Shown here: one piece after another, positions 33,200-43,329 of the stretch | How positions within the stretch are numbered: the first letter of the stretch is position 1 | Layout of the letters: every line of letters starts with the position of its first letter | Assembly: GCF_025024155.1 (NCBI RefSeq) | Contig: NW_026251759.1 | Location: forward strand, 1-64,000 | Length of the DNA stretch: 64,000 nt | Source of the DNA: Gamsiella multidivaricata | Taxonomy: Eukaryota; Mortierellomycota; Mortierellomycetes; Mortierellales; Mortierellaceae | Direction: 5' to 3' | Notes under the pieces: model-generated | Databases searched by the model: none | What the model was told of the DNA's origin: nothing | Seen by the model: only the letters and a program-made list of their open reading frames with translations | Translations under genes and position numbers: made by a program

Positions 33200-34732
33200 T
33201 CGATTGATGATTGGAGTCTCAGAACTTCTATATATCGAAATTCTCCGCAACCTTTTATTCTATAAGTGCAAGGTTGACTTAATTTACGATCTCTAAATGC
33301 AGCATTCCTTAAATGCACGGTCTTTAAATGCAAGGTACAGTTAGACACGAGCCTTAGAAAGTGTTCTACATAGCAAACTGACCCCAATTGTTCTCTTCAG
33401 AAGACCATCCTGGGCAAACAAATCTTCTTAAAATAAAAGCCGCTTATCAGAATCCTGTTGGAGGAGGACAAATGACCCCACGAAATTTCAGTATCAGGAA
33501 CGGAATGCTGCGCCCAGTAAATGAGTTATTAAGTTTAGCACACTCCGGAAAATCTTATATGTATATAGCCCAGGTATATATGTCACCCATACCTCCTTTA
33601 CCTATTCCAGAGCCCCTCATCCGATCATCACCAGAACTGACACATTGGTAGCACCGCCTCCGATAAACATCCTCATCAGCTATCATACTAGTCAAGTTTT
33701 ATGGATGTCCGGGTAATGAAAAAAAAAAAGAGAAAGAACGCTAACTTATTGGTCCCAAATCAAAGCGAAAATGGCCTAGGTTCATTTCCAGTAAGATCCT
33801 ACTTCGAGACCTAGGCAAGACAACTCTCCCTGAGTTTATACCCCACAAATCTATTACGACTATGAAGCTATGCATTAGTGTGAAGGAAAAGTATATTAAG
33901 AACCTCTGTGTTATGAAAGTTAATGTGGAGGGAAAAGTAAAGCTCACAGTTGTATATCTGATGAGAAACGAGAAAAACCTCAGTGTGATGGGGTGGATGC
34001 AAGAAAAAGATAAAACTCGCTGGCGTGACAACGTCTGTGCGTTCCAGCCTCAAATCAATAACCCCTTTCGAACGGATCTCAATCATTCCTTGGGGAAAAC
34101 GCAGAGTGCGAAAAAAGGCCCAGTGGCACTATTATTCTTATTGTTTTATTTTCTTCTTGACATAGAAATTCTTCTCTCCTTTTCTCCTTGGTATCATCTT
34201 AAAATTGGTTCTATTGCGCCTTCTATTGTCGTGGCGCTTTTTGCTGAATTCGCTTTCCTTCCCTGCTTGCTTTGCAATGACATGTGGGTTCTGTGAGTCC
34301 AAACACTTTCAGTACCACCTGGTGATTAGGTATGAATTGAAATTTTCATATTCTTTCTACTTGACAATGTAGCATACCCCCTCCATAAGTTTGTGGCCAG
34401 GATGGCTTCAAGCTCGTACGACTCATCATTACAACCATCTAGGGCCTGTGTGGGAGGTTTGAGCCGGATAGAGTGTAACTGCGCTCTAGTTTCTGATCCG
34501 TGACATCAAATGATCCAGCAGAGCGTAGGCCTTATTCTTCGTGCTTCCATGACCTTGTAAAAACCCTAGTACGTTAGTGCAAGCTTCCTTTCTGATAGTT
34601 GGTCTCTGGCCATGACATGGCACCCAAGGAAAAACCCCATAATGCGGTGTGAACAATTGACAAAGTCGCTGACTTGTGAACACTTCCTGCTCGCACATTT
34701 AACTGAAGTTGGATCGAAGGAGAATAAGTATT
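33200..34732. other. Repeat-rich non-coding DNA
   Basis: No supported gene. It includes short frames without recognisable content and likely eroded retroelement sequence towards 34.4-34.7 kb on the minus strand. Confidence 0.4.
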
Positions 34733-35600
34733 CTAGAAGTCAAGATGACTCTCGAATTGCCTTTGAATACTCTCTTTGAAGGCTCTAATATATATCTTTG
34801 CAACACTATTAGAACCAGGATGATATACTTTAGACAGCTTATGTTCAGTTTGCAGCTTTTGCGAAACGAGTTTGGCTACTTCTTCCACGGACTTGGTGCC
34901 GTTGTCGCTTTGAGTAATCTTTGGAAACACGCCCCACTGGTATATATCCTATCTACACCTAGAGCTAAATGGCAGCATTCGACCCAATAAAGCCATTCAT
35001 CCTAGATTTGCTTTCTCGGCTCCTCATCGCTTAGAATTTAGTAGCCCTGTACTATAGACACATTCGAAATCGCAGTTGAGCAATATCTCTTTTTGATTCA
35101 TAATGTATGCCAAATGTCTGTGATCAATATTCTACCCCACAAATAATGGCGGAACCTTATGGGAGCAAAGATAATGCCTAAGAGGCTCACACTTGAAAGC
35201 AGGATGGTTCTTTTCGTGTTTGTACTGCACAGCGCGCGCTTGAAAGGAAATGTTACTCGCCTTGGAATCGCCATCTTTCCCGTTCGGCAACGAGTACAAG
35301 GCCGCACCGATGCCTACACCAGGATCATCAGCGGGGAGATAAAAAGGCTCTTTAAAGTTCATGGGTGTTTGAGGAGCCAGATTTCTGATTGTGCTTTTCA
35401 GCTCGAATGTACATGTACCTTGGCATTGTGCAACTGATTTAGCGGTGCTGTGATAGTGCTGTAGAGCGGGATGTAATCCCTAAAGTAATCTTTATTCGTC
35501 GGAAGGACTCGCAACTGAAGGCTGGCAACCTTTTCCGTATTGACGCTGCGTCCTTCTCCGTTGATAATAAATTCTAAAAGAATGCCTTCAGCACTTACTT
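34733..35600 (-). pseudogene. Ty3/gypsy retrotransposon pol remnant
   Basis: Three pieces of a gypsy-type polyprotein lie in order on the minus strand. At about 35600-35430 there is a reverse-transcriptase end and connection region (EFIINGEGRSVNTEKVASLQ, then DYIPLYSTITAPLNQL). At 35362-35132 there is an RNase H-like segment (PFYLPADDPGVGIGAALYSL). At 34930-34733 there is an integrase core piece (FPKITQSDNGTKSVEEVAKL and KVYHPGSNSVAK) with the DNG acidic motif. Frameshifts and a gap filled by an LTR-like fragment (34939-35008) break it. It is an old, immobile copy. Confidence 0.7.
34939..35008. repeat. LTR-like fragment, copy 2
   Basis: It resembles the segment at 29391-29465: tatat, cctatctacacctag, ggcagcattcgacccaataaa. 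It sits between the RNase H-like and integrase pieces of the gypsy remnant, which suggests rearrangement or nested insertion. Confidence 0.45.
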
Positions 35601-37336
35601 ACTCGATTAGTGATTAGCTTCGCTTCAGTTAATCGATTGACGACCACTCTGGCGTATGGCAGATGTTCTTCGATTGACCTGAACAATAATGTTACTAACA
35701 TTGATTGTTGTATGGGCTGCCTCTCGGGACAAGAACGACGACTCCTATATTCCACCACTTCAGCACTGTCTGCTATATATTTAGCAAAGTCAACTGTGCG
35801 CTAAACCTAATATTTCATTTTTTAAACGTTCTTCGCACCTCTTTCTCATTCATTTTCGTCCTAAAATATCGTTAGACATCCTCTAAAGCTGCTCCAATGA
35901 ACAAAGTCAATTGCATCGCTATTATGAGAGCTAGCGATATAATGACAGGTGAAGGTGGTCGCCAATATCACTGCTACAGTTGTCTACAATTATATCAATT
36001 TTAAGAGTAATCTGAGAAGAGACTCTGAAAGTGAAGAGGATGTATAATGTAGAGGTGGTTTTGCGCAGCACTGCATTTCCATATGTCAATGCACTCATCC
36101 AGGCTAACAGTTTCTCGCTACGTGAATCGGGGAAATGTAGGATCTTACAACATGGCGAATATTGGGCTCTCCTATATACCGGATCAGGCTCGTACGGAGT
36201 CGCTCCGTCGGCCATCTCGCCCCGTACCCGCCAATCCCCAATAGTTGCCTCTTCCGACTACATGAATCTCGAACGGTACTTCTAGCCTGTACTTAGCTCA
36301 CTTCTCTAGTCGCAAAATTAAGTTTCCTCATTTGCATGGAGCTTCTACATGTTACAATGGTCAGATCCGCATGGTCTTCATGAGAACGCGAGTACGAACG
36401 CGCTGGCCAAGATGTATGACGATCAAATGGGCTGTGGTGAAGTGGACGACCGCTGCACACATTTTGATGCCTGCTTTCAGGCGGTATAGATGCGTCCTGA
36501 CATGGTCATGTTATACATGGGCAGGTGTGTATGGATAGGTACCGGTATTTGCTTATGGGTACACCAATGCAAAACTGAGATAGATAAATTGCTGACGAGA
36601 CTATTATTCATCTCAAACGCACAAAGAGTTCGAGGAATGGTCAATTTGAGCGTCCGGAAAAGCATGTGGGTCGAGCTGGGGTAGACGAGAGAGACAACAA
36701 AGAATGCTCTCGAACGGTTATTTACCTTGCACCTTTCGAACAAAGTTATACATGTACATACGCGATGGTATTTCCATAGGGCAGAACTGAGCACATGTTT
36801 GGTGCCTACTGCCGAGTGCCCCGTGGGCGCGTAATAATAATAACAATAGAAGTATGTATCCAATGTTTGGTCCCTGCGCTGTGTTTTCTATGTTTTGTCG
36901 GATCCACCTTGGAGCCTTCCTTCGCGGCTTCCTAGACATTTACGATGTGGATGCAACGGCTTGGCGTCTATTTTTTGTTGTTCATTAGACATTAGACAGA
37001 GGAGGACACGAGGGACATGCAATTTAAATTTTGCACGCTTTGTCCTTTCCTCGCTCTCTATCTCTTTTCCCTTCTCTTTCACACACACACACACTCTCTA
37101 GCTTGCTCACTTTGTCTTCATTGCATTCCTCGCTCATCTACATCTCTTCAAACCTCATTCAACTACTATTTGGTTTCCGTTGACTCGTTCGCGCTCTTTT
37201 TTGTACCATCACACGGGTATCATCATCATTAAAGAAAAACCAGGGAGGGAGACCGATTTTCTATTTCTCCACATTTTCACACTTTCACACCTTCACGCTT
37301 TTTTCTTTTTTCCTCACATTCCTCATCATACTCACC
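35601..37336. other. Non-coding, then kinase promoter and leader
   Basis: The first part looks like eroded repeat DNA without recognisable frames. From about 37020 a CT- and CA-rich tract leads into the kinase gene and probably contains its promoter and leader. Confidence 0.4.
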
Positions 37337-38988
37337 ATGCACAAGATGTTCAAGCTACACTCAAAGGCCTCCTCGGCCACCTCCTCTAGCACATCCATCA
37401 GTGCCGGTTCCTCAGGTGGTTCAGGAAGCATTAGTGGCTCTGGGTGCAGCGGTAATCAAGGACCCAAGACCGGCATTTATCTAGTCGGCGCTACGTACCT
37501 GGATATAATTATGCATGTCCACTCCTTTCCAGCAGAGGACACCAAGCAGAAGGCACAGAAGGTTGAACAAAGACGCGGAGGTAACGCTGCCAACACAGCT
37601 GAGGTTTTGGGACAGGATCCGAGGACCAAGGTCTGGTACATGAGCAGCATGCCATCGCCGGCCGCTTCCAAGTAAGGGCTGGAACAAATGAAAATGTATT
37701 GTTTGTATGTACCGAGCTTACTGGGGCGGCGGCTCTCCATGGGCGTTGATCGAACGGCATTTCGACCAAACGACAACCGTATTCATAGTTATCACATCGG
37801 CATCAACAACTCTCGCTCTCCGTCGTCCCCTATCGCCGCCTTGCCTTGCAGTTATATTTTGTTCACTAAAGTGTGATAAATGAAAAAAAAAAAATCGGGT
37901 CGAGCAGCTGCATAGGCCATGCATACTAAAGCTCTGCCAGTCCTCTCACGGCTCTCTGCGCGGGTCGAGATCTTTTTTGTTGTTGTTATTGTCGTTGTCG
38001 TTGTTTTTCCATCTCTCAAAAGCTCGCGCTCAATTTTTCTTTCCCACCATTCTGTAACATTTTGTTCAGCACACTAAACCTGAAATTATTGTTTCTTGTA
38101 TCGCTGTTTTTATCATTCATAGGGTGTTACTTCGGTCATTGGAAGAGAGTAATGTCAAAACGGAAGCATGCGTCTTTCATTCGTCCCAGCTCACTCCTCC
38201 GCAGGCATACATCATCTCTTCCCTCGATTCTGGGACACGCACCATCATCAGCCATTCAACCTTGCCAGATCTCACCCTCGAGGAGTTTATCAAAAAATTC
38301 GATGCGGCATGCATGAGGGCGGGCGTCTCCGATCTTGTGCAGATGAATTGTCCGTTCCGCTGGATTCATTTTGAGTGTCGTGGCCTGGAGGTGTACAAAA
38401 TGATTGATTATGTCGAATCGGTCTATATCCGGCAGGGCTGGCGACAAAAACTGACAATCTCGGTCGAGTTTGAAAAGGGCGACCGGCCAGGGATCAAGAA
38501 CCTGCTTCAACAGGCCGATGTGTGCTTCTTTTCAAAACTATACGCAGAGACACTTGGATTCGATCGACCTGAGGATTTTTTGTCAAGCATCGGAGACTAC
38601 TGCAAGCCAACGTAAGTGCCAACAGCTTCTTGTGTCCATGATCTATAGAGACTTTTCTGTTCTTGATCTCCATCTTCATTTAATCGACGCCTTATTGTCC
38701 CTCTATCTGATTTGTAGAGCGACGTTATTTTGTTGTTGGGGCGCAATGGGTGCTGTTGGTCTCCATCTTGAGAGTCGTACAAGGTTTAGCGCTGGCGCAG
38801 GCAAAATCAACATGGTCGTAGATCCTATTGGAGCTGGCGACACCTTCATCGCAGGCATCATACTGGGACTGGGCGTACGTGGATACGACATTGGGCGAGG
38901 GTTGAGATTCGCATGTGAACTTGCCTCATTAAAGTGTTCACAGTATGGGTTCCAACGAGTCTTGAAATCGATACCCCCAGACCTGTAG
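37337..38988 (+). CDS. Ketohexokinase-like PfkB sugar kinase
   Basis: PfkB/ribokinase-family kinases phosphorylate sugars with ATP; the closest recognisable relative is ketohexokinase (fructose to fructose-1-phosphate). Three exons, 37337-37671, 38123-38611 and 38718-38988, keep phase and give 364 residues. After a Ser/Gly-rich start, the fold begins GIYLVGATYLDIIMHVHSFP. Signature 1 includes RRGGNAANTAEVLG. KHK-like blocks are FRWIHFECRG, KLTISVEFEKGDRPG, ADVCFFSKLYAETLGF and LFCCWGAMGAVGL. Signature 2 with the catalytic Asp is DPIGAGDTFIAG, followed by ASLKCSQYGFQ. Intron 1 is long (451 bp). The substrate is inferred from family resemblance; another sugar is possible. Confidence 0.85.
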
Positions 38989-39905
38989 CCCTTGCGTGCA
39001 TTGAAGCTTTGTATACCCTTCTTTACCTTACTATGCATAATAATACGAATAAACCAAACGTGAATATAAGCAACCAATAACCGACTGTCGTATGTTAGAT
39101 ACAAGGACGCTATTATAAATATACAGGCATCTCAGGAATGTTGCAAGCACAATCTCTCCATGCGACCTTTATGCAGGCAGTAACGGTCGTTATAGTGAAA
39201 TAGCACAGGTCATTCTCAACGTTAAATTGCTTTGTAGAGAACGCCGGATTTGCACGGTCCTCTATGCGCATAGGATCGAGGGATGCCTTCAGATGTACAT
39301 ATTCCTCATTTGTTGAATGCGAGCAGGTGGAATGTGACCGGTATGTGGGAATAAGGCGAATCTTCATTGACTACAGGAGATACGGATGTTAGAAAAAAAA
39401 GGGTGATTGGTTATCTACAGTTGCCACCAATTTTTTAAAGCAGCCAAAGATAAGATTTCATTTGGCACTCTTGTCGGAGTGCTCAAGTGATCTCCATCAT
39501 TGGCCGCTGCCAGACCCAGGGGTTCCAGAGGCTCTAGAGGTTCCAGGGGTCGGTAGTTATCGCTCGGCATTGCACGGATCTACTACACACACGTGTGATA
39601 TAGCGAGCAATGGCTACTTTTGGAAGTATATGCCGTAGCGGGATCCAGAGGGTCCAGCCCTGGATGGTTCTCTTCCTTGATTGGGGTGTCGAATGCTGTG
39701 GCTTTTTGTGAGTCTTTCGATGGCGGGAGATTATTCTTAACTAACCTTCAAACTCATCCCGCATCTCTTCTCCTCATTCATCCTTCACAACCCTCCATAC
39801 TCCTGCTCACACCCACACCCCGGCCGTATACCCGCCCCATTACCAGTAATATCGAGCAACAGCGCAACCAAGGCTTATTCAACTAGCACACTTGCCTCAC
39901 TCAAC
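38989..39905. other. Intergenic, promoter of binding-fold gene
   Basis: No gene was seen. A small repeated motif around ggttccag occurs at about 39520-39550. A CT/CA-rich leader precedes the next start codon. Confidence 0.45.
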
Positions 39906-41513
39906 ATGGTTTCCTCAACTCAGAACGTCCTCCGAGTTGGTTTCGGTACGACCTGTGCTGAATATTACCCCCTGGAACTGTTTAACAGCCTCGGTAGCGA
40001 ATTGACATGTTGCAATTGAAGAGTGATCCATTAATACTGCATTCTTTTGCCTTTTTGTGCGGCAACAACAGTGCCAGAGCACTTCTCCTCTCCACTCCAC
40101 ATGGGTGTTGAGCTCGGCTTCTTTGAGAAGGAAGGCATCGTTGTCGAAAGGGTTTGCTGCCCTAGCGGTACAGGAGAGGTAACGATCTACAATCCTGCTT
40201 GAATGTTTTTGTGCCCCAATCATCCGAACTGGTCACTCTCTTTCCCCCAATCCGCTGCTTGACCGAATCGCAGAGGGATGAAGTGAAGCATACCTTCAAA
40301 TGGATAAATTCTTCAGCGCAGTCAGTTCCTGGATCCATGACTTATTTTCTTGTTCACATTTAATTTTAATTTTGTTTGGATCCAGATGACGGCAAAACTT
40401 ATCGACGGATCTTTGGATGTCGCCATCGCTCTCACGGAAGGACTCTTGGCCGGTATTGCAAAAGGCCATGATGACTATAAGATTATCGGCACTTATGTCG
40501 AGTCCCCACTCTGTAAGTAGATCATTTTGGTGGAGCTGCCCTGACTATCGATCATCTCACTCAATATGGATGCCTTCGTCATTGAACAACTGCAATTATA
40601 GGCTGGGCGATCTCGGTTGGCCAGAACTCGAGACATGTCGACCGTAGCACACTTCAAGACGGAAAGATTGGTATCTCAAGGATCGGTAGCGGAAGCCATA
40701 TCATTCCTTATGTGCTGGCCGAGCAGGAGGGATGGTTGAAGGGAGCCTCGCCTGCTGATCCCGAATACAAGGCGCCATTTGGTTTTGAGATCCTGAATAC
40801 CTTCCAACACATGAGGGACTCTGTCAATGACGGATCAACGGATGCGTTTCTTTGGGAAAAATTCACGACTAAGGTACGGTGTTGGCCATAGATTCATCTC
40901 AGCTGCATATGTGAATTCAATCGGAGGCGTTTGGCAGGATCATTGGTCCCGTTCGTTTCTTATATGGCACCTATCGGGTCATTCCCTACAACCGTTCCTA
41001 CTTTGCCCTTTTTTTACCTGATCTGTGCATCTCATAACTAGATTATCGTGACCGATTATTAATACTAGTGGATTTTTGTTCGTTTAATAGCCCTATCACG
41101 ATTCCAGGGAGGTACGCTTGGTCGACACAATCACCCCACCCTGGCCCGCATTTATGATTGCGGCCTCTTCCCGCCACCTGCCCATTTCGGAGGATCCACA
41201 GAGACAATCAACATTGGCCCGGTTCTTGAAGGCGCTTTCTTCTGCAACAAGGCATTTTGTCGATCCAGCGAACTACGAAGAATCGGTTTTGTTCGTGAAG
41301 AACAAGATGTCGTACACAACACAGGATGTCAAGGACTGGTTCAGTGGCGTCCAGTATCCCGAGGAGGGATGCGAGGTCATCAACCAGGAATCGTTGATCA
41401 CTTGCGCAAGGATATTGCTCAAGGCTGGTGTCTTCCAAAAGGAGCAAGAGGACGATGTCAAGGCAAACCTGCGGACCAAGTTTATCGATACGAATGTTGC
41501 ACTGCTCTCGTAA
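39906..41513 (+). CDS. THI5/SsuA-like binding-fold protein
   Basis: Five exons fit: 39906-39945, 40072-40178, 40386-40512, 40602-40873 and 41091-41513, giving 322 residues with intact phase. The product has a type II periplasmic-binding fold like that of SsuA, NMT1/THI5 and the fungal Ca3427 group. Visible blocks are FSSPLHMGVELGFFEKEGI, GSLDVAIALTEGLLAG, YKIIGTYVESPLCWAISVG, KIGISRIGSGSHIIPYVLA, STDAFLWEKFTTK and EVRLVDTITPPWPAFMIAAS. There is no signal peptide or lipobox, so a cytosolic role is likely. The cysteine cluster of true THI5 HMP-P synthase is absent, so thiamine synthesis is not implied. The substrate is unknown. Confidence 0.82.
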
Positions 41514-41793
41514 AGAAAGCACGCGACTAGAAATGGGAGGGCAGGGGCCCAAAGAACCATATTTTTATCCCTTTACATAATTATAGCCATTAAAAACACA
41601 TATCCCAACGCTTAGCGATGCGATCTACTGTCGAGATTATTATGTGTGTTTTTATTTGGTGATTATCGTCTAGAAGTTTGAGAATTGTGGTATAGGCACC
41701 TTCATCCGTCTATGGACACTCTTGCAGCGCAAAGATCCTGCTGTCGCTGAAAATTGCTTTTTTTTTTTGTGATTATCTTGTTATAAGAGTGGT

Positions 41794-43329
41794 TTACAGA
41801 CTCTTGAAGATGTTCTCGGGGTCCCACTTGTTCTTGGTGGTCTTCAAGGTCTTGTAAGTCTTCTTTTCATAGCACTTGCTCCAGTAGTTGCGGTCCTGCA
41901 GTTTCTTGGGGCGCAGCTCGTTGGCATAGTAACCCAAGGTCCATGGCTTGAGGGCCTTGACAGTCTCGTCCACCCAGCGCCTGTTCGTCTCATCCCAGGC
42001 AGCAGTGCCGTTGCGCTTCCAGGTCGAGTAAATGCAGAGAGAGTATGAGCGATCATAACCGAGAGCGCTCTTGGTGGGCGCATCCCAGGTACCGGTGTTG
42101 AGGGCCATGGAGGACAGGGCCGAGGGGACCTTGTCCCATTGCTTAATCAAGACCTTCTGAAGACGGGGATCCAGAGGAACGGGGAACCACAAGTCCTCCG
42201 CATAGTACGAAAGGTCAGAATCAGCCCAGCCAGCATCGGAGCCGTGGATGACACCGCCATAGGTGCTAGGGTCCGAGGTGGCAAAGTTGGTGGGTAGGGT
42301 CTTGTACCACTTGGTGATATCAGCCTGGGCCTTGGTGACAGCAGAGGACGTGTTGAAGGGAGCAGCCGAGACGGAAGCAAAGAGGTACTGCTTAGCATTA
42401 GTCGCGGCATCGACGGTGAAGACAACCTTGTTTTCAAGGGCCTTGGGAGCCTTGGGATCGAACTTGCTGTAAAAGTTCAAGAGCTGGTTGCCTTGGGGAC
42501 GATCAAAGATGGCAAAGACCTGGTCAATTTGGACAGAGGTCTCGTTGTAGGTGGGAACCAAGGTAGGGTTCTTGACCATGGGAACCAGGCGCAAATGAAA
42601 CTTGGTGACCACGCCAAAGAACTGTCCGCCACCGCGGACAGCGTAGAAGAGGTCCTTGTTATGCTTAGCATCGGCATAAACGGTCTTGCCATCGGCCGTG
42701 ATGATATCGAAACCAATGACATTGTCGACACCAGCGCCGTGCAGGCGAGAGCCGATACCCATGCCTCCCTGGAGAAGGAAACCACCGATGGTGACACGGG
42801 CGGTGTGAGGACCAGCAAAATGGAGACCATACTTGATGGCCTCGGTGTAGAGCTCCAAGCCAGTAGTACCAGGCTCAGCGGTGGCGGTGCGAGCCTTGGG
42901 ATTAATGGTGACCTTGTTAAGTTTGGAGAGATCCAGGAGAACAAAGTCCTCGCGGTTGTTATCGACAGCAGCCATATTGGAAGAGTATCCAGACTGATAA
43001 CCGCCCGAGCGCGCAGAGACGCGGAGACCAAACTGCGAGGCGACCTTGATGGCCTTTTCCAGTCCCTTGTTGTTGGCCTTTGAGGGCGTGACAATGGCGA
43101 GAGGGAGGGCCGACTCTGGGAACTCTTTGGGCAAGATCAGGTTGTTGAAGGTCTTGAGGGCATCATAGTATGAGTCTTTGTTCTTTTGCTGGCGGAACTG
43201 GATGTCAACAGAGTCCCTGGGAAAGTCTGGGGAGGTGTAAGACTTGTAGACCTTTTGCTGAGTCGCGACGTCGGTGGCAGCGCAAGCGACCGCGGCCACT
43301 ACAGAGAGGATGCAGAGAGAGAACTTCAT
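41794..43329 (-). CDS. Secreted FAD-linked oxidoreductase (BBE-like)
   Basis: A single exon of 511 residues. The start at 43329 is chosen because it opens with a signal peptide, MKFSLCILSVVAAVACAA; the longer in-frame start at 43575 would place low-complexity sequence before it. The PCMH-type FAD domain is clear: LPLAIVTPSKANNKGLEKAI, VSARSGGYQSGYSS, VTIGGFLLQGGMGIGSRLHG, AGVDNVIGFDIITADGKTVY and DLFYAVRGGGQFFGVVTKFH. The C-terminus has the berberine-bridge-type WDPENIF motif. The histidine that normally binds FAD covalently (RSGGH) is tyrosine here, and the usual cysteine position near VTIGG is not Cys. Two possible N-glycosylation sites are NETS and NGTA. The substrate, perhaps a sugar or phenolic, is unknown. 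Confidence 0.88.
   Translation of the reverse strand: MKFSLCILSVVAAVACAATDVATQQKVYKSYTSPDFPRDSVDIQFRQQKNKDSYYDALKTFNNLILPKEFPESALPLAIVTPSKANNKGLEKAIKVASQFGLRVSARSGGYQSGYSSNMAAVDNNREDFVLLDLSKLNKVTINPKARTATAEPGTTGLELYTEAIKYGLHFAGPHTARVTIGGFLLQGGMGIGSRLHGAGVDNVIGFDIITADGKTVYADAKHNKDLFYAVRGGGQFFGVVTKFHLRLVPMVKNPTLVPTYNETSVQIDQVFAIFDRPQGNQLLNFYSKFDPKAPKALENKVVFTVDAATNAKQYLFASVSAAPFNTSSAVTKAQADITKWYKTLPTNFATSDPSTYGGVIHGSDAGWADSDLSYYAEDLWFPVPLDPRLQKVLIKQWDKVPSALSSMALNTGTWDAPTKSALGYDRSYSLCIYSTWKRNGTAAWDETNRRWVDETVKALKPWTLGYYANELRPKKLQDRNYWSKCYEKKTYKTLKTTKNKWDPENIFKSL

Noticed and set aside
42493..43083. 196-codon plus-strand frame inside the FAD oxidase gene
   Set aside because: It is antisense to a strongly supported coding region and has no recognisable motif; it is a shadow of codon bias.
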